Notes under the pieces: generated by a model
The model's database searches: none
What the model was told of the DNA's origin: nothing
Seen by the model: the letters and a program-made list of their open reading frames with translations, nothing else
Shown: positions 33,946 through 42,060 of the stretch, in pieces
How the letters are laid out: each line of letters starts with the position of its first letter
How positions within the stretch are numbered: position 1 is the first letter of the stretch
Made by a program: the position numbers and the translations under genes
Source of the DNA: an uncultured Eubacteriales bacterium
GTDB lineage: Bacteria; Bacillota; Clostridia; Lachnospirales; CAMVHY01
Reading direction: 5' to 3'
Length of the DNA: 64,000 nucleotides
NCBI GenBank assembly: GCA_948543815.1
Contig: CAOVHW010000003.1
Location: 13,685-77,684, forward strand

Positions 33946-35268
33946 ATGCAAAATTTAATCGATAATTTTGATGACATTCAATCTATTAAAAAAAAACTTA
34001 CCGTTATTAATATCGTTGATATCGCTGAAATCCTTGAAAATGTTGAAAACCATAAGCTCTTAAAAATCTTCCGCCTCCTCCCTAAAGATAAAGCTGCTGA
34101 TGTCTTCTCCTATATGTCCCCTGAAAATCAGAAAATTATTATCGAAGCTATTACCGATAAAGAACTCGCTACTATCGTTAATGACTTATACCTCGATGAT
34201 ACTGTTGACCTTTTAGAAGAATTACCCGCTAATGTCGTAAAAAAAGTCTTGAAAAATACTGACGGTGCTACTCGTAAAATTATTAACCAATTCCTTAATT
34301 ATCCTGAAGATTCCGCCGGGAGTGTTATGACTATCGAATACGTCGACCTTAAAAAAAATCTCACTATCAAAGATGCTATCGATCGTATCCGTAAAACTGT
34401 TGATGCGAAAGAAACTTTCGATATCTGTTACGTTACTGATAGTCATCGTATCTTAGAAGGTACCGTTTCATTCCGTGATATCTTACTCGCGAATGATAAT
34501 CAAAAAATTGAAGATATTATGGATAAAAATATTATCTTTGCACATACAACTGATGATAAAGAAATTGTTTCAAATATGTTTATGAAATATGATTGTTCAT
34601 CACTTGCTGTCGTTGATAATGAAAAACGTTTAGTCGGTATTATTACTGTTGATGATGTTGTCGATATCATTCAAGATGAAAATACGGAAGACTTTGAATT
34701 AATGGCTGCAATAACTCCTTCTGAAAAACCTTACCTTAAAACAAATGTTTTTCGGCTCGCACTTAATCGTGTTCCATGGCTCCTATTCTTAATGCTCTCC
34801 GCAACTTTTACCGGTTTTGTTATCCATAATTTTGAGAATCAACTTGCTGCTCAATCTGTTTTAATTGCTTTTATTCCAATGTTAATGGATACGGGCGGAA
34901 ATTCCGGCTCGCAGTCTGCTACTTTAGCAATTCGTGGATTAGCACTAAATGAAATTAAAGTTTCAGATTTTTTTATCATTATGATTAAGGAATCATTTGT
35001 CGGATTAATTGCGGGAATCGTACTCGCTATATTTAATTTCGCACGATTAATTATTTTAAAATATGACCCATTAGTTTCATTAACAGTTTGTCTCAGCATT
35101 TTATTGACAGTTATATTAGCAAATGTTATCGGAGGAATTTTACCAATCCTTGCGAAATCATTAAAGCTTGACCCCGCACTTATGGCTGCACCACTTATTA
35201 CGACAATAGTTGATGTAATATCACTCATTTCGTTTTTTACTATTGCCTCAATATTTTTACCTTTTTAA
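33946..35268 (+). CDS. mgtE: Magnesium transporter MgtE
   Basis: The 440-residue channel has the MgtE order. A cytosolic N domain (about 30-130) has DKAADVFSYM and LLEELPANVV. A CBS pair follows (about 135-250), with AGSVMTIEYV and DDVVDIIQDE. Five membrane helices begin at about residue 275, with the pore motif MLMDTGGNSGSQSATLAIRG. It lets Mg2+ (or related divalent ions) in, gated by the N and CBS domains. GGAGG precedes the ATG. It is probably monocistronic, and a strong ribosomal promoter begins right after its stop. Confidence 0.96.
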   Translation: MQNLIDNFDDIQSIKKKLTVINIVDIAEILENVENHKLLKIFRLLPKDKAADVFSYMSPENQKIIIEAITDKELATIVNDLYLDDTVDLLEELPANVVKKVLKNTDGATRKIINQFLNYPEDSAGSVMTIEYVDLKKNLTIKDAIDRIRKTVDAKETFDICYVTDSHRILEGTVSFRDILLANDNQKIEDIMDKNIIFAHTTDDKEIVSNMFMKYDCSSLAVVDNEKRLVGIITVDDVVDIIQDENTEDFELMAAITPSEKPYLKTNVFRLALNRVPWLLFLMLSATFTGFVIHNFENQLAAQSVLIAFIPMLMDTGGNSGSQSATLAIRGLALNEIKVSDFFIIMIKESFVGLIAGIVLAIFNFARLIILKYDPLVSLTVCLSILLTVILANVIGGILPILAKSLKLDPALMAAPLITTIVDVISLISFFTIASIFLPF

Positions 35269-35275
35269 TTTTGTA

Positions 35276-35305
35276 TTGACATTTAAAATGAAATTATGCT
35301 ACAAT
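35276..35305 (+). promoter_or_regulatory. Strong promoter of the rpmG-secE-nusG-rplKA operon
   Basis: A perfect -35 TTGACA (35276-35281) and TACAAT (35300-35305) are 18 bp apart, 38 bases before rpmG. Confidence 0.8.
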
Positions 35306-35343
35306 TGCTAGGTTATTTTATTGATGATATATGAGGTGAAATT

Positions 35344-35496
35344 ATGAGGACTCCTATCGGTTTGGCTTGTACTAACTGTAAACGTAGAAATTACTTTACA
35401 TCAAAAGATAAAAAGGCTCATCCCGAACGAATGGAAATTAAAAAATTTTGTAAGTTCTGCGCTACCCATACTATCCATAAAGAAACTAAAAATTAG
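35344..35496 (+). CDS. rpmG: Ribosomal protein L33 (zinc-ribbon form)
   Basis: This 50-residue protein has MRTPIGLACTNCKRRNYFT at its start and the ligands Cys9-Cys12 and Cys36-Cys39 of the zinc-binding L33 type. The later EIKKFCKFCATHTIHKETK is the family C terminus. It is preceded by GAGGTGAAATT and followed by secE after 14 bases, the order usual in many bacteria. Confidence 0.97.
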   Translation: MRTPIGLACTNCKRRNYFTSKDKKAHPERMEIKKFCKFCATHTIHKETKN

Positions 35497-35510
35497 GACG
35501 TGATTCCGTA

Positions 35511-35708
35511 ATGGCTAAAAAATTAAAAACCTTCTTCTCCGATCTTAAAGGTGAGTATAAAAAAATTATCTGGCTCGATTTCAAAAATTTATGTAAACAA
35601 ACTTATACCGTTATTGTAACTTGCTTTTTCTTTGGCTTTATCGTTTTCTTAATGGATATTATGTATGGTTTTAGCATGAACTATGCAATTGATTTTTTTT
35701 GTAAGTAG
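35511..35708 (+). CDS. secE: Preprotein translocase subunit SecE
   Basis: A short single-span SecE of 65 residues: a cytosolic amphipathic part with LKGEYKKIIWLD, then one membrane helix at about 33-55. It stabilises SecY in the translocon. It sits between rpmG and nusG, as in most bacteria. Confidence 0.93.
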   Translation: MAKKLKTFFSDLKGEYKKIIWLDFKNLCKQTYTVIVTCFFFGFIVFLMDIMYGFSMNYAIDFFCK

Positions 35709-35721
35709 AGGTTGATTCTAA

Positions 35722-36237
35722 ATGTCTGATGAACTTAAATGGTACGTCATTCATACTTATTCCGGTTATGAAAATAAAGTTAAGGCTAATCTAGAAAAAA
35801 TTATCGAACATCGTAATCTCCATGATTTTATATCACAAGTTGAAGTCCCAATGCAGGAAGTTACCGAAATTAAAAATGGCCAGAAAAAAACTGTTATGCG
35901 TAAAACTTTCCCCGGTTATGTCTTAGTAAAAATGATTATGAATGATGAAATGTGGAGCGTCGTTAGAAATACTCGCGGTGTTACCAGTTTCGTTGGTCCC
36001 GGCTCTAAACCTAGCCCATTAACCGATAGCGAATTAAATATCAGTTGTATCAATATCCATCAAGATATTGATTTGGAATTAGGTGAAAGCGTAAAAATAA
36101 TTTCTGGACCGTTCGAAAATTCAATCGGTATCGTCTCCGAAATTAATCAAGCTAAATCTTCTGTTATCGTAAAATTATCAGTATTTGGTCGTGAAACACC
36201 TGTCGAGTTGAGTTTTTCACAAATACAAAAAATTTAA
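35722..36237 (+). CDS. nusG: Transcription termination/antitermination protein NusG
   Basis: The 171-residue factor has the NGN domain (WYVIHTYSGYENKVKANLEK, FPGYVLVKM, VRNTRGVTSFVGPG) and a C-terminal KOW domain (GESVKIISGPFENSIGIVSE). It binds RNA polymerase and links it with the ribosome or Rho. Start at ATG with GAGGTTGA upstream. It lies upstream of rplK within the operon. Confidence 0.97.
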   Translation: MSDELKWYVIHTYSGYENKVKANLEKIIEHRNLHDFISQVEVPMQEVTEIKNGQKKTVMRKTFPGYVLVKMIMNDEMWSVVRNTRGVTSFVGPGSKPSPLTDSELNISCINIHQDIDLELGESVKIISGPFENSIGIVSEINQAKSSVIVKLSVFGRETPVELSFSQIQKI

Positions 36238-36278
36238 TTTGATTTTTTTATAAATAAAAATGTAGGAGGAATTTTTTT

Positions 36279-36704
36279 ATGGCTAAAAAAATAACAGGCT
36301 ATGTAAAATTGCAAATAGCTGCCGGAAAAGCTACACCGGCTCCGCCAGTTGGACCTGCACTCGGTCAGCAAGGAATTAATATCAAAGGATTTTGTGATGA
36401 ATTTAATAGCCGAACACAATCTCAAGCAGGCATGATAGTGCCGGTAGTTATAACAGTTTACCAGGATAAAACTTTTACTTTTATAACAAAAACACCGCCG
36501 GTTGCTAATCTTTTAAAAAAGGCTTGCAATATTGAATCAGGCTCAAAAGTTCCTAACAAGGAAATTGTCTCTACAATTTCAAAAGAAAAAGTGAAAGAGA
36601 TTGCGCAAACAAAAATGGCTGACTTAAATGCAGCAAGCTTGGAAGCAGCAATGAGTATGATTTGCGGTACCGCACGAAGTATGGGTATCAAAGTTGAAGA
36701 TTAA
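36279..36704 (+). CDS. rplK: Ribosomal protein L11
   Basis: The 141 residues are the standard length. The N domain has VKLQIAAGKATPAPPVGPAL and GINIKGFCDEFN, and the C domain ends in GTARSMGIKVED. It is part of the GTPase-associated centre with the L10-L12 stalk. GTAGGAGG precedes the ATG. Confidence 0.98.
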   Translation: MAKKITGYVKLQIAAGKATPAPPVGPALGQQGINIKGFCDEFNSRTQSQAGMIVPVVITVYQDKTFTFITKTPPVANLLKKACNIESGSKVPNKEIVSTISKEKVKEIAQTKMADLNAASLEAAMSMICGTARSMGIKVED

Positions 36705-36755
36705 TTAATGAAATTGTGGAAGAATTATTTCGTTATTACCACTGGGAGGATTTTT

Positions 36756-37451
36756 ATGAAAAGAGGGAAAAAATATCTTGAAAAAGCAAAATTGGTTGAC
36801 CGTTCAGTTTTGTATGATGTAAACGAAGCATTTGAGTTGATTCAAAAAACTACGATCGCTAAGTTTGACGAAAGTGTTGAAGCACATATAAAATTGGGCG
36901 TTGATAGCCGCTATGCAGAACAACAAGTTCGTGGCGCAGTTGTTTTGCCACATGGAACAGGGAAAAAAATTCGTATTCTTGTGTTTGCAAAAGGTCCGAA
37001 AGCCACGGAAGCTGAACAAGCTGGCGCAGATTTTGTTGGCGCTGAAGAGTTCATTCCGAAAATTCAAAATGAAAATTGGTTTGACTACGATGTTGTTATT
37101 GCAACTCCGGACATGATGGGAATCGTTGGGCGATTGGGTAAACTTCTCGGCCCAAAAGGTTTAATGCCAAATCCTAAAGCCGGAACAGTTACAATGGATG
37201 TTGAAAAAGCTGTTAAAGAAATTAAAGCCGGAAAGATTGAATATCGTTTGGATAAATCAAACATTATTCACGTTGTGATTGGTAAAATTTCTTTTGGCAC
37301 TGAAAAATTGAAAGAAAATTTTAACACACTTATCAATGCAATAATAAAAGCTCGGCCGTCGGCTGCAAAAGGTCAATATTTGCGCAGTGTTGCAATTGCT
37401 TCGACAATGGGCCCAGGTATAAAATTAAATCCATTAAAAATTGCTGAATAA
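36756..37451 (+). CDS. rplA: Ribosomal protein L1
   Basis: The 231-residue protein is full-length, starting MKRGKKYLEKAKLVDRS. It has VDSRYAEQQVRGAVVLPHGTG in part and the signature region MGIVGRLGKLLGPKGLMPNP. The start is set at 36756 by GGGAGGA; an in-frame ATG 16 codons upstream, overlapping the rplK end region, gives a non-homologous extension. L1 can also repress its own mRNA. Confidence 0.97.
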   Translation: MKRGKKYLEKAKLVDRSVLYDVNEAFELIQKTTIAKFDESVEAHIKLGVDSRYAEQQVRGAVVLPHGTGKKIRILVFAKGPKATEAEQAGADFVGAEEFIPKIQNENWFDYDVVIATPDMMGIVGRLGKLLGPKGLMPNPKAGTVTMDVEKAVKEIKAGKIEYRLDKSNIIHVVIGKISFGTEKLKENFNTLINAIIKARPSAAKGQYLRSVAIASTMGPGIKLNPLKIAE

Positions 37452-37530
37452 AACCGTAGACAGCAGGTACAAAAATAAATCCTGCCGAGGAATTTAAAAA
37501 TACTTCCTGTCTGCAGGAAGTATTTTTTTT
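37452..37530 (+). ncRNA. L10 leader (rplJ-rplL autoregulatory RNA)
   Basis: The 94-base gap before rplJ carries an L10-leader-like structure. GCAGG (37464 region) can pair with CCTGC in the conserved CCTGCCGAGG (37481-37490). Downstream, two exclusive pairings compete. GTAGACAG (37456-37463) can pair with CTGTCTGC (37507-37514) as an antiterminator. Alternatively, 37499-37509 pairs with 37514-37524 as a terminator followed by T6. In the known system, L10 or L10-(L12)4 binding to the leader favours termination. Confidence 0.85.
37499..37530 (+). terminator. Attenuator terminator of the L10 leader
   Basis: An 11-bp stem, AATACTTCCTG / CAGGAAGTATT, with loop TCTG is followed by TTTTTT. It shares bases with the antiterminator arm, so it is conditional. 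Confidence 0.85.
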
Positions 37531-37545
37531 GAAGGAGGTGAGCAC

Positions 37546-38034
37546 ATGCCGAACATTGAAAAAAAGCAAGCAGTCGTTGCTGAAATAAAAGAAAATTTGA
37601 ATAATGCAGTATCCGTTGTTTTAGTAAATGCGCGCGGTTTAACTGTTGCAAAAGATAGTGAGCTACGTAAAAAATTGCGTGAGTCAGGAATATTTTACAA
37701 AGTATACAAAAATACAATGCTAAAGTTTGCAATTAAAGATTCAAAATTTGAACCATTGATCGAATACTTAAATGGCCCGACAGCTGTTGCAATTTCTTAT
37801 GATGATGCAACCGCTTCCGCTAGAATTATGAATAAAGAAATGCGCGATGAGGAAAATTTTCAATTCAAAGCGGCAGTTATTGACGGTGTCTTTTATGATA
37901 CAAATGGTGTGAACGCAATTGCAAATATTCCGCCACGTGAAGAATTATTGGCAAAACTTCTCGGTTCGTTTAAATCACCAATGGCTTCATTTGCTCGCGT
38001 GATTAAAGCTATTGCTGAAAAAAATGTTGCTTAA
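37546..38034 (+). CDS. rplJ: Ribosomal protein L10
   Basis: The 162-residue stalk base protein has KKQAVVAEIKENLNNAVSVV at the N terminus, KDSELRKKLRESGIFYKVYKNT, and the C-terminal helix that binds L7/L12 dimers. GAAGGAGGTGAG precedes the ATG. It follows the L10 leader, which it presumably binds. Confidence 0.97.
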   Translation: MPNIEKKQAVVAEIKENLNNAVSVVLVNARGLTVAKDSELRKKLRESGIFYKVYKNTMLKFAIKDSKFEPLIEYLNGPTAVAISYDDATASARIMNKEMRDEENFQFKAAVIDGVFYDTNGVNAIANIPPREELLAKLLGSFKSPMASFARVIKAIAEKNVA

Positions 38035-38051
38035 TTTAAGGAGGTATTTTT

Positions 38052-38420
38052 ATGACTATTGATGAAATTATCGCTGCTATTAAAGAGTTATCCGTTTTAG
38101 AATTAAATGATTTAGTAAAAAAAGCTGAGGAAGAATTCGGTGTATCCGCTGCCGCTGGTATGATAGTTGCTGGCGCTGGTGCCGGTGTATCTGCTGCCGC
38201 TGAAGAAAAAACTGAATTTAACATCGAGTTAACTGAAGTTGGCGCTGAAAAAATTAAAGTTATCAAAGCCGTACGTGAAATTACTGGACTCGGTCTCAAA
38301 GAAGCTAAGGACATAGTTGACAATGCACCTAAAATTTTGAAAGAAGGCGCTGCAAAAGAAGAAGCAGAAGCCGCAAAAGCTAAACTCGAAGAAGTTGGTG
38401 CAAAAGTTACTTTAAAATAA
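38052..38420 (+). CDS. rplL: Ribosomal protein L7/L12
   Basis: The 122-residue protein has the N-terminal dimer helix (LSVLELNDLVKKAEEEFGV), an Ala/Gly-rich hinge, and the C domain with KIKVIKAVREITGLGLKEAK. It is the flexible stalk that recruits translation GTPases. AAGGAGG precedes it. A strong terminator follows at once; the usual rpoB is absent. Confidence 0.98.
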   Translation: MTIDEIIAAIKELSVLELNDLVKKAEEEFGVSAAAGMIVAGAGAGVSAAAEEKTEFNIELTEVGAEKIKVIKAVREITGLGLKEAKDIVDNAPKILKEGAAKEEAEAAKAKLEEVGAKVTLK

Positions 38421-38425
38421 AAATT

Positions 38426-38458
38426 AAAAAGCTGAATTCAATGAGTTCAGCTTTTTTT
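38426..38458. terminator. Terminator between rplL and coaX
   Basis: The stem AAAAAGCTGAA / TTCAGCTTTTT ends in T7 for the rplL side. The coaX stop codon lies inside the hairpin, so it also acts at the end of the convergent coaX transcript. Confidence 0.85.
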
Positions 38459-39217
38459 ATTTGATTTGTAAATAATATTTAACCCTTTCAATAATAAATC
38501 TTTTTCCAAATACATTTCATGATTACAAATTGGAACGATATATTCTGCCATTCCACCTGTTGCAATCGCAGTCATTTCCTTGCCTAATTCTTTTTCCATA
38601 CGTTCAATTATACCATCCAACATTGACGCTGTGCCATACATAATACCACTGCACATGCTATCAATTGTATTCTTACCAATAATTTTTAGCGGTTTCTTCA
38701 ACTGAATTGCTGGCAATTGAGCCGCACGATTAATCAATGCTTCCATTGATATTTGAATGCCAGGGATAATTGCGCCGCCTAAAAATAAATTGTCTTCATC
38801 TACAACTGTAATAGTTGTCGCCGTACCCATGTCAATAATAATTAACGGTGGTTCATATTCAGTAATTGCTGCAGCCGCTGTTACGATTAAATCACTTCCC
38901 ACTGCAGTAGGATTATCCGTACAAATATTTATTTTGGTTTGCATATCCGATTTTACTATCATCGGATTTTTTTTAATAATATTTTTTACTGCATTATGTA
39001 TCGAATTAAAAACTGGCGGTACTACCGACGAAATAATGCAGTCAAAAATTTCATTGCTTTTAATATCATACATATGTAACAAATTTTTAATTTCTAATTC
39101 ATACTGATCTTGCGTCTTAATATAATCAGTAGCAATTCTGAACTGAAAAATAATTTTGTCATTACGAACGCCGCCAAAAACAATATTACTATTTCCAATA
39201 TCAATTGCTAAAAGCAT
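38447..39217 (-). CDS. coaX: Type III pantothenate kinase
   Basis: The 256-residue ASKHA-fold kinase has the phosphate loop LLAIDIGNSNIVFG, the IIDMGTATTITVVD motif with its catalytic Asp, and PGIQISMEALINRAAQLP. It phosphorylates pantothenate, the first step of CoA synthesis. The ATG at 39217 is preferred because AGGAG lies seven bases upstream. It is 11 bases downstream of a membrane S-component gene that probably brings in its substrate. Confidence 0.95.
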   Translation of the reverse strand: MLLAIDIGNSNIVFGGVRNDKIIFQFRIATDYIKTQDQYELEIKNLLHMYDIKSNEIFDCIISSVVPPVFNSIHNAVKNIIKKNPMIVKSDMQTKINICTDNPTAVGSDLIVTAAAAITEYEPPLIIIDMGTATTITVVDEDNLFLGGAIIPGIQISMEALINRAAQLPAIQLKKPLKIIGKNTIDSMCSGIMYGTASMLDGIIERMEKELGKEMTAIATGGMAEYIVPICNHEMYLEKDLLLKGLNIIYKSNKKS

Positions 39218-39228
39218 TTTCACTCTCC

Positions 39229-39846
39229 TTATTGTTTATAAACTGCAAACAAAACTTTCCCAATCATAGTAACTAATACTAAAGTTACAATTGCTTCAAG
39301 TACGCCTGATGTTCCAATTATACCGATAACCATTTTAAAAACAGATTCTATATTTGAATCCATAACTTTTGCACATTCCATTCCTAATAAAAAGTAAATG
39401 CTTCCCATCACTAAAATTGTATTTGTCATTGACCCAATAAAACCAACTATAGGTAACGCAATTAAATAATTAAGATTCAAATTTTTTAATAAAATCCATA
39501 ACCAACCTGCAACTATCCCTATCATAATACGACAAATAACAGCGATCCAAATAGCTTTTATCGCGCCAATTATATTAAAACTATAAAAAGGTGAGAACGC
39601 AAATGAAAGTAATGTCGGTGTTATCGTACTAATAATCATTGAGCATAAACCAAAAACTCCACCTAAAACTGCACCTGCTAATGGTCCTAAAAAAATTGCT
39701 CCTAAAATTACTGGGATGTGCGTTGTAGTAGCTTTTATTAGTGGTAATGGAATCATTCCAATTGGAGTATTTGCTAAAGTAATTATAATCACTGAAAAAA
39801 TTGAAACACCTGCTAGCCAACGCGTATTATATTTTTGTTTACTCAT
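39229..39846 (-). CDS. ECF transporter S component, probably for pantothenate (PanT)
   Basis: The 205-residue protein has six hydrophobic segments typical of ECF S components, with IGMIPLPLIKATTTHIPVIL and GPLAGAVLGGVFGLCSMI near the N-terminal side. The specificity is inferred from the adjacent coaX, with which it forms an operon, and from the divergent coaBC. The ECF ATPases and the T component are not in the window and would be shared. The start at 39846 follows GGTGATT; the 16-codon extension upstream is not hydrophobic and lacks a site. Confidence 0.8.
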   Translation of the reverse strand: MSKQKYNTRWLAGVSIFSVIIITLANTPIGMIPLPLIKATTTHIPVILGAIFLGPLAGAVLGGVFGLCSMIISTITPTLLSFAFSPFYSFNIIGAIKAIWIAVICRIMIGIVAGWLWILLKNLNLNYLIALPIVGFIGSMTNTILVMGSIYFLLGMECAKVMDSNIESVFKMVIGIIGTSGVLEAIVTLVLVTMIGKVLFAVYKQ

Positions 39847-39900
39847 TTTAATCACCATAAAAGTTTTTAAGTTGGTTGAAAATTTACAAATCAAAATTAA

Positions 39901-39909
39901 ATTATATCA
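39901..39909 (-). promoter_or_regulatory. Extended -10 element of the panT-coaX operon
   Basis: On the minus strand TGATATAAT is an extended -10 motif, 55-63 bases upstream of the panT start. The divergent coaBC has a TATAAT at 39961-39966 with only a weak TTTAAA 17 bp before it. Confidence 0.45.
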
Positions 39910-40006
39910 TAAATTAAACAAAATAATATCACTCATCTTTAAATAATTATTAAAAAAAACTATAATCAAAATAAGTTATATCAAATAATTTTTAGGAGGA
40001 ATTCAC

Positions 40007-41203
40007 ATGCTTCATGGAAAAACTGTATTATTAGGCGTATCTGGTAGTATTGCGGCCCATAAAGCTGCGGCATTAGCATCAGCATTAACAAAATTGCATG
40101 CCTCAGTAGAAGTTATTATGACAGAAAACGCGACAAAATTCATTTCACCATTGACATTTGAACAACTCACAGGTAACCGTATAATTGTGGACACATTTGA
40201 CCGAAATTTTGCGCACAAAGTTGAACATATTTCACTGGCAAAACGTGCTGATATTTTATTAATTGCTCCAGCAACTGCAAACATATGCGCTAAACTTGCT
40301 CATGGTTTGGCTGACGATATGCTGACAACAACAGCATTAGCATGTTGTTGTCCAAAACTTATTTCTCCAGCGATGAACAGCAATATGTATAAAAATCCGG
40401 TAACGCAAAACAATTTAGACATTTTACGAAAATATAATTGGGAAGTTATAACGCCTGCCAGTGGTCATTTAGCTTGCAACGCAATTGGAATCGGAAAAAT
40501 GCCCGCAACAGAAATTTTAATTTCACATATTTTGCGTCAAATTGCTTTGCCACATGATATGAGCGGAAAAAATGTTTTAATAACTGCGGGACCGACACAA
40601 GAATCGCTAGATCCAATCCGATATATCACAAATCACTCCAGCGGGAAAATGGGCTATGCATTAGCCAAGATTGCTATGCTGCGTGGAGCAAATGTTACTT
40701 TGATTTCCGGGCCTGTTTCTATTCAACCACCACAATTTGTGAAAACAATTTCTGTTGTTAGTGCGCAAGATATGTTTGAAGCGGTAAAGCAAAATTTTTC
40801 ACAAGCAGATTTTATTTTTAAAACTGCCGCTGTTGCAGATTATAAACCTAAAAATTATAGCAAAAACAAGTTAAAAAAAATTGACGATGCACCAATTATT
40901 GCTTTGCAACGTAATCATGACATTTTGCAATACTTAGGCGAACATCGTCAAAATGGACAAATAATTTGTGGATTTTCTATGGAAACTGAAAATATGCTGG
41001 AAAACAGCCAAAAAAAATTAAAAAATAAAAAAGTTGATATGATTTGCGCAAATAATATAAATACAACAGGCTTCGGCTCAGATACAAATATTGTAACTAT
41101 AATCACTGAAGATAAAATTTTGCAACTTCCTGAACTTTTAAAAGAAGATGTTGCAAAACAAATACTTGATCAAGCACTTATTTTATCAAAAAAATATCAA
41201 TAA
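40007..41203 (+). CDS. coaBC: Bifunctional phosphopantothenoylcysteine decarboxylase / synthetase
   Basis: The 398-residue fusion carries the flavin-dependent CoaC part first (LLGVSGSIAAHKAA, catalytic His in VEHISLAKRADILLIAPATA, PAMNSNMY) and the CoaB part from about residue 185 (NVLITAGPTQESLDPIRYIT, NHSSGKMGYALA). It converts phosphopantothenate plus cysteine (CTP-dependent) to phosphopantetheine. AGGAGG precedes the ATG. It is divergent from panT-coaX, giving a compact CoA module. Confidence 0.96.
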   Translation: MLHGKTVLLGVSGSIAAHKAAALASALTKLHASVEVIMTENATKFISPLTFEQLTGNRIIVDTFDRNFAHKVEHISLAKRADILLIAPATANICAKLAHGLADDMLTTTALACCCPKLISPAMNSNMYKNPVTQNNLDILRKYNWEVITPASGHLACNAIGIGKMPATEILISHILRQIALPHDMSGKNVLITAGPTQESLDPIRYITNHSSGKMGYALAKIAMLRGANVTLISGPVSIQPPQFVKTISVVSAQDMFEAVKQNFSQADFIFKTAAVADYKPKNYSKNKLKKIDDAPIIALQRNHDILQYLGEHRQNGQIICGFSMETENMLENSQKKLKNKKVDMICANNINTTGFGSDTNIVTIITEDKILQLPELLKEDVAKQILDQALILSKKYQ

Positions 41204-41213
41204 TGATTAACAT

Positions 41214-41246
41214 AAAAAAATCCGGATTCCCTCCGGATTTTTTTTA
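41214..41246. terminator. Terminator after coaBC
   Basis: A stem AAAAATCCGGA / TCCGGATTTTT with loop TTCCC and a T8 tail. It is symmetrical, so it also ends the convergent small gene whose stop lies at its edge. Confidence 0.9.
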
Positions 41247-41489
41247 TCTTGGACATTCTTGACATTCTACAAGTGATGGTACTGGAGCATTTATATTTTT
41301 AAATTGACTTTGCTTAAGCACTTCCATTGCTTTTTCAAGTAATTTCTTTTGTTCATGTACTGATTCATCAATTATTTTTATTAATTCATTCAAATGATTA
41401 TCTTGCAAAGGTTTAAGTTTAATTTCATCATAAAAACTATATTCTTCGGCAATTACTTTTTTTGACTCATTCATTACTGTACTGAACAT
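41244..41489 (-). CDS. Unknown small helical protein
   Basis: About 81 residues from ATG 41489 (87 if the TTG at 41507 is used). It is charged and helical, with a likely coiled coil around ELIKIIDESVHEQKKLLEKA and a C-terminal VECQECPR containing two Cys. I recognise no family. It overlaps the end of the upstream unknown gene by 23 bases. The ribosome site is weak (GGTGAAAGTGA), so translation is probably coupled to that gene. Confidence 0.55.
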   Translation of the reverse strand: MFSTVMNESKKVIAEEYSFYDEIKLKPLQDNHLNELIKIIDESVHEQKKLLEKAMEVLKQSQFKNINAPVPSLVECQECPR

Positions 41490-41949
41490 TTCTGTCACTT
41501 TCACCAATTGGTAATAGCTGATTTTTCATTAATCGTAAAAAATAATTTTGAAAAGATCGAACTGGAAACTGGCTGTTTGGCGAAGATTGATTTTGCTTAA
41601 AAGGATTATTTTGAGATTTACCATTCCATAAATCAACAAATAAATTTACTAATTGATCTAAGCTATCATCCCTAGCATCTATAGATAATACATCATCACT
41701 CTTAGTAAATCCAAAAAGTTCAAATAAGGACTTGCTAGTATCCAATTTTATTTCTGAAAGATATGAATTTAAATTATCTGAAAATAAAATTATAAATCTT
41801 ATAACTTGATTTTTATTAAGAGACAAACGCCTCATCAAAGATTCTATATAATTATCATCATTCACCAAATTATTTATTTCGTCAACTTTTAATTCAAGTA
41901 AAAGATCAATAAATAATTTTATTTGTTGCTTTTCAATTGCTTCAGAGAT
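41467..41949 (-). CDS. Unknown protein, apparent ATC start
   Basis: The frame is open from ATC 41949 to 41467, giving about 160 residues. The only good ribosome site, AAAGAGGAG, stands six bases before this ATC; the first conventional codons in frame (TTG 41871, GTG 41868) have no site. The protein is acidic and helical, Asn- and Leu-rich, with RLSLNKNQVIRFIILFSDNL. I recognise no family. A consensus promoter lies 45-70 bases upstream. Either the gene starts at ATC, or an ATG has mutated; the rest of the frame is intact. Confidence 0.6.
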   Translation of the reverse strand: MSEAIEKQQIKLFIDLLLELKVDEINNLVNDDNYIESLMRRLSLNKNQVIRFIILFSDNLNSYLSEIKLDTSKSLFELFGFTKSDDVLSIDARDDSLDQLVNLFVDLWNGKSQNNPFKQNQSSPNSQFPVRSFQNYFLRLMKNQLLPIGESDRNVQYSNE

Positions 41950-41992
41950 AAAAAACTCCTCTTTAAAATATATTCAAAATAGTTACGTTTTT

Positions 41993-42022
41993 ATTATATA
42001 ACAAATAAATATATAATTGCAA
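41993..42022 (-). promoter_or_regulatory. Putative promoter of the ATC-start gene
   Basis: On the minus strand TTGCAA (42017-42022) and TATAAT (41993-41998) are 18 bp apart, located between the pheT end and the ribosome site. Confidence 0.6.
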
Positions 42023-42060
42023 GTAAAATTTTCTAGAAATTTTATTAAGTCAAAAAAATT

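Noticed and set aside
37373..37732. A 119-codon minus-strand frame across the rplA end, L10 leader and rplJ start
   Set aside because: It lies antisense to a conserved operon and regulatory leader and has no family resemblance.
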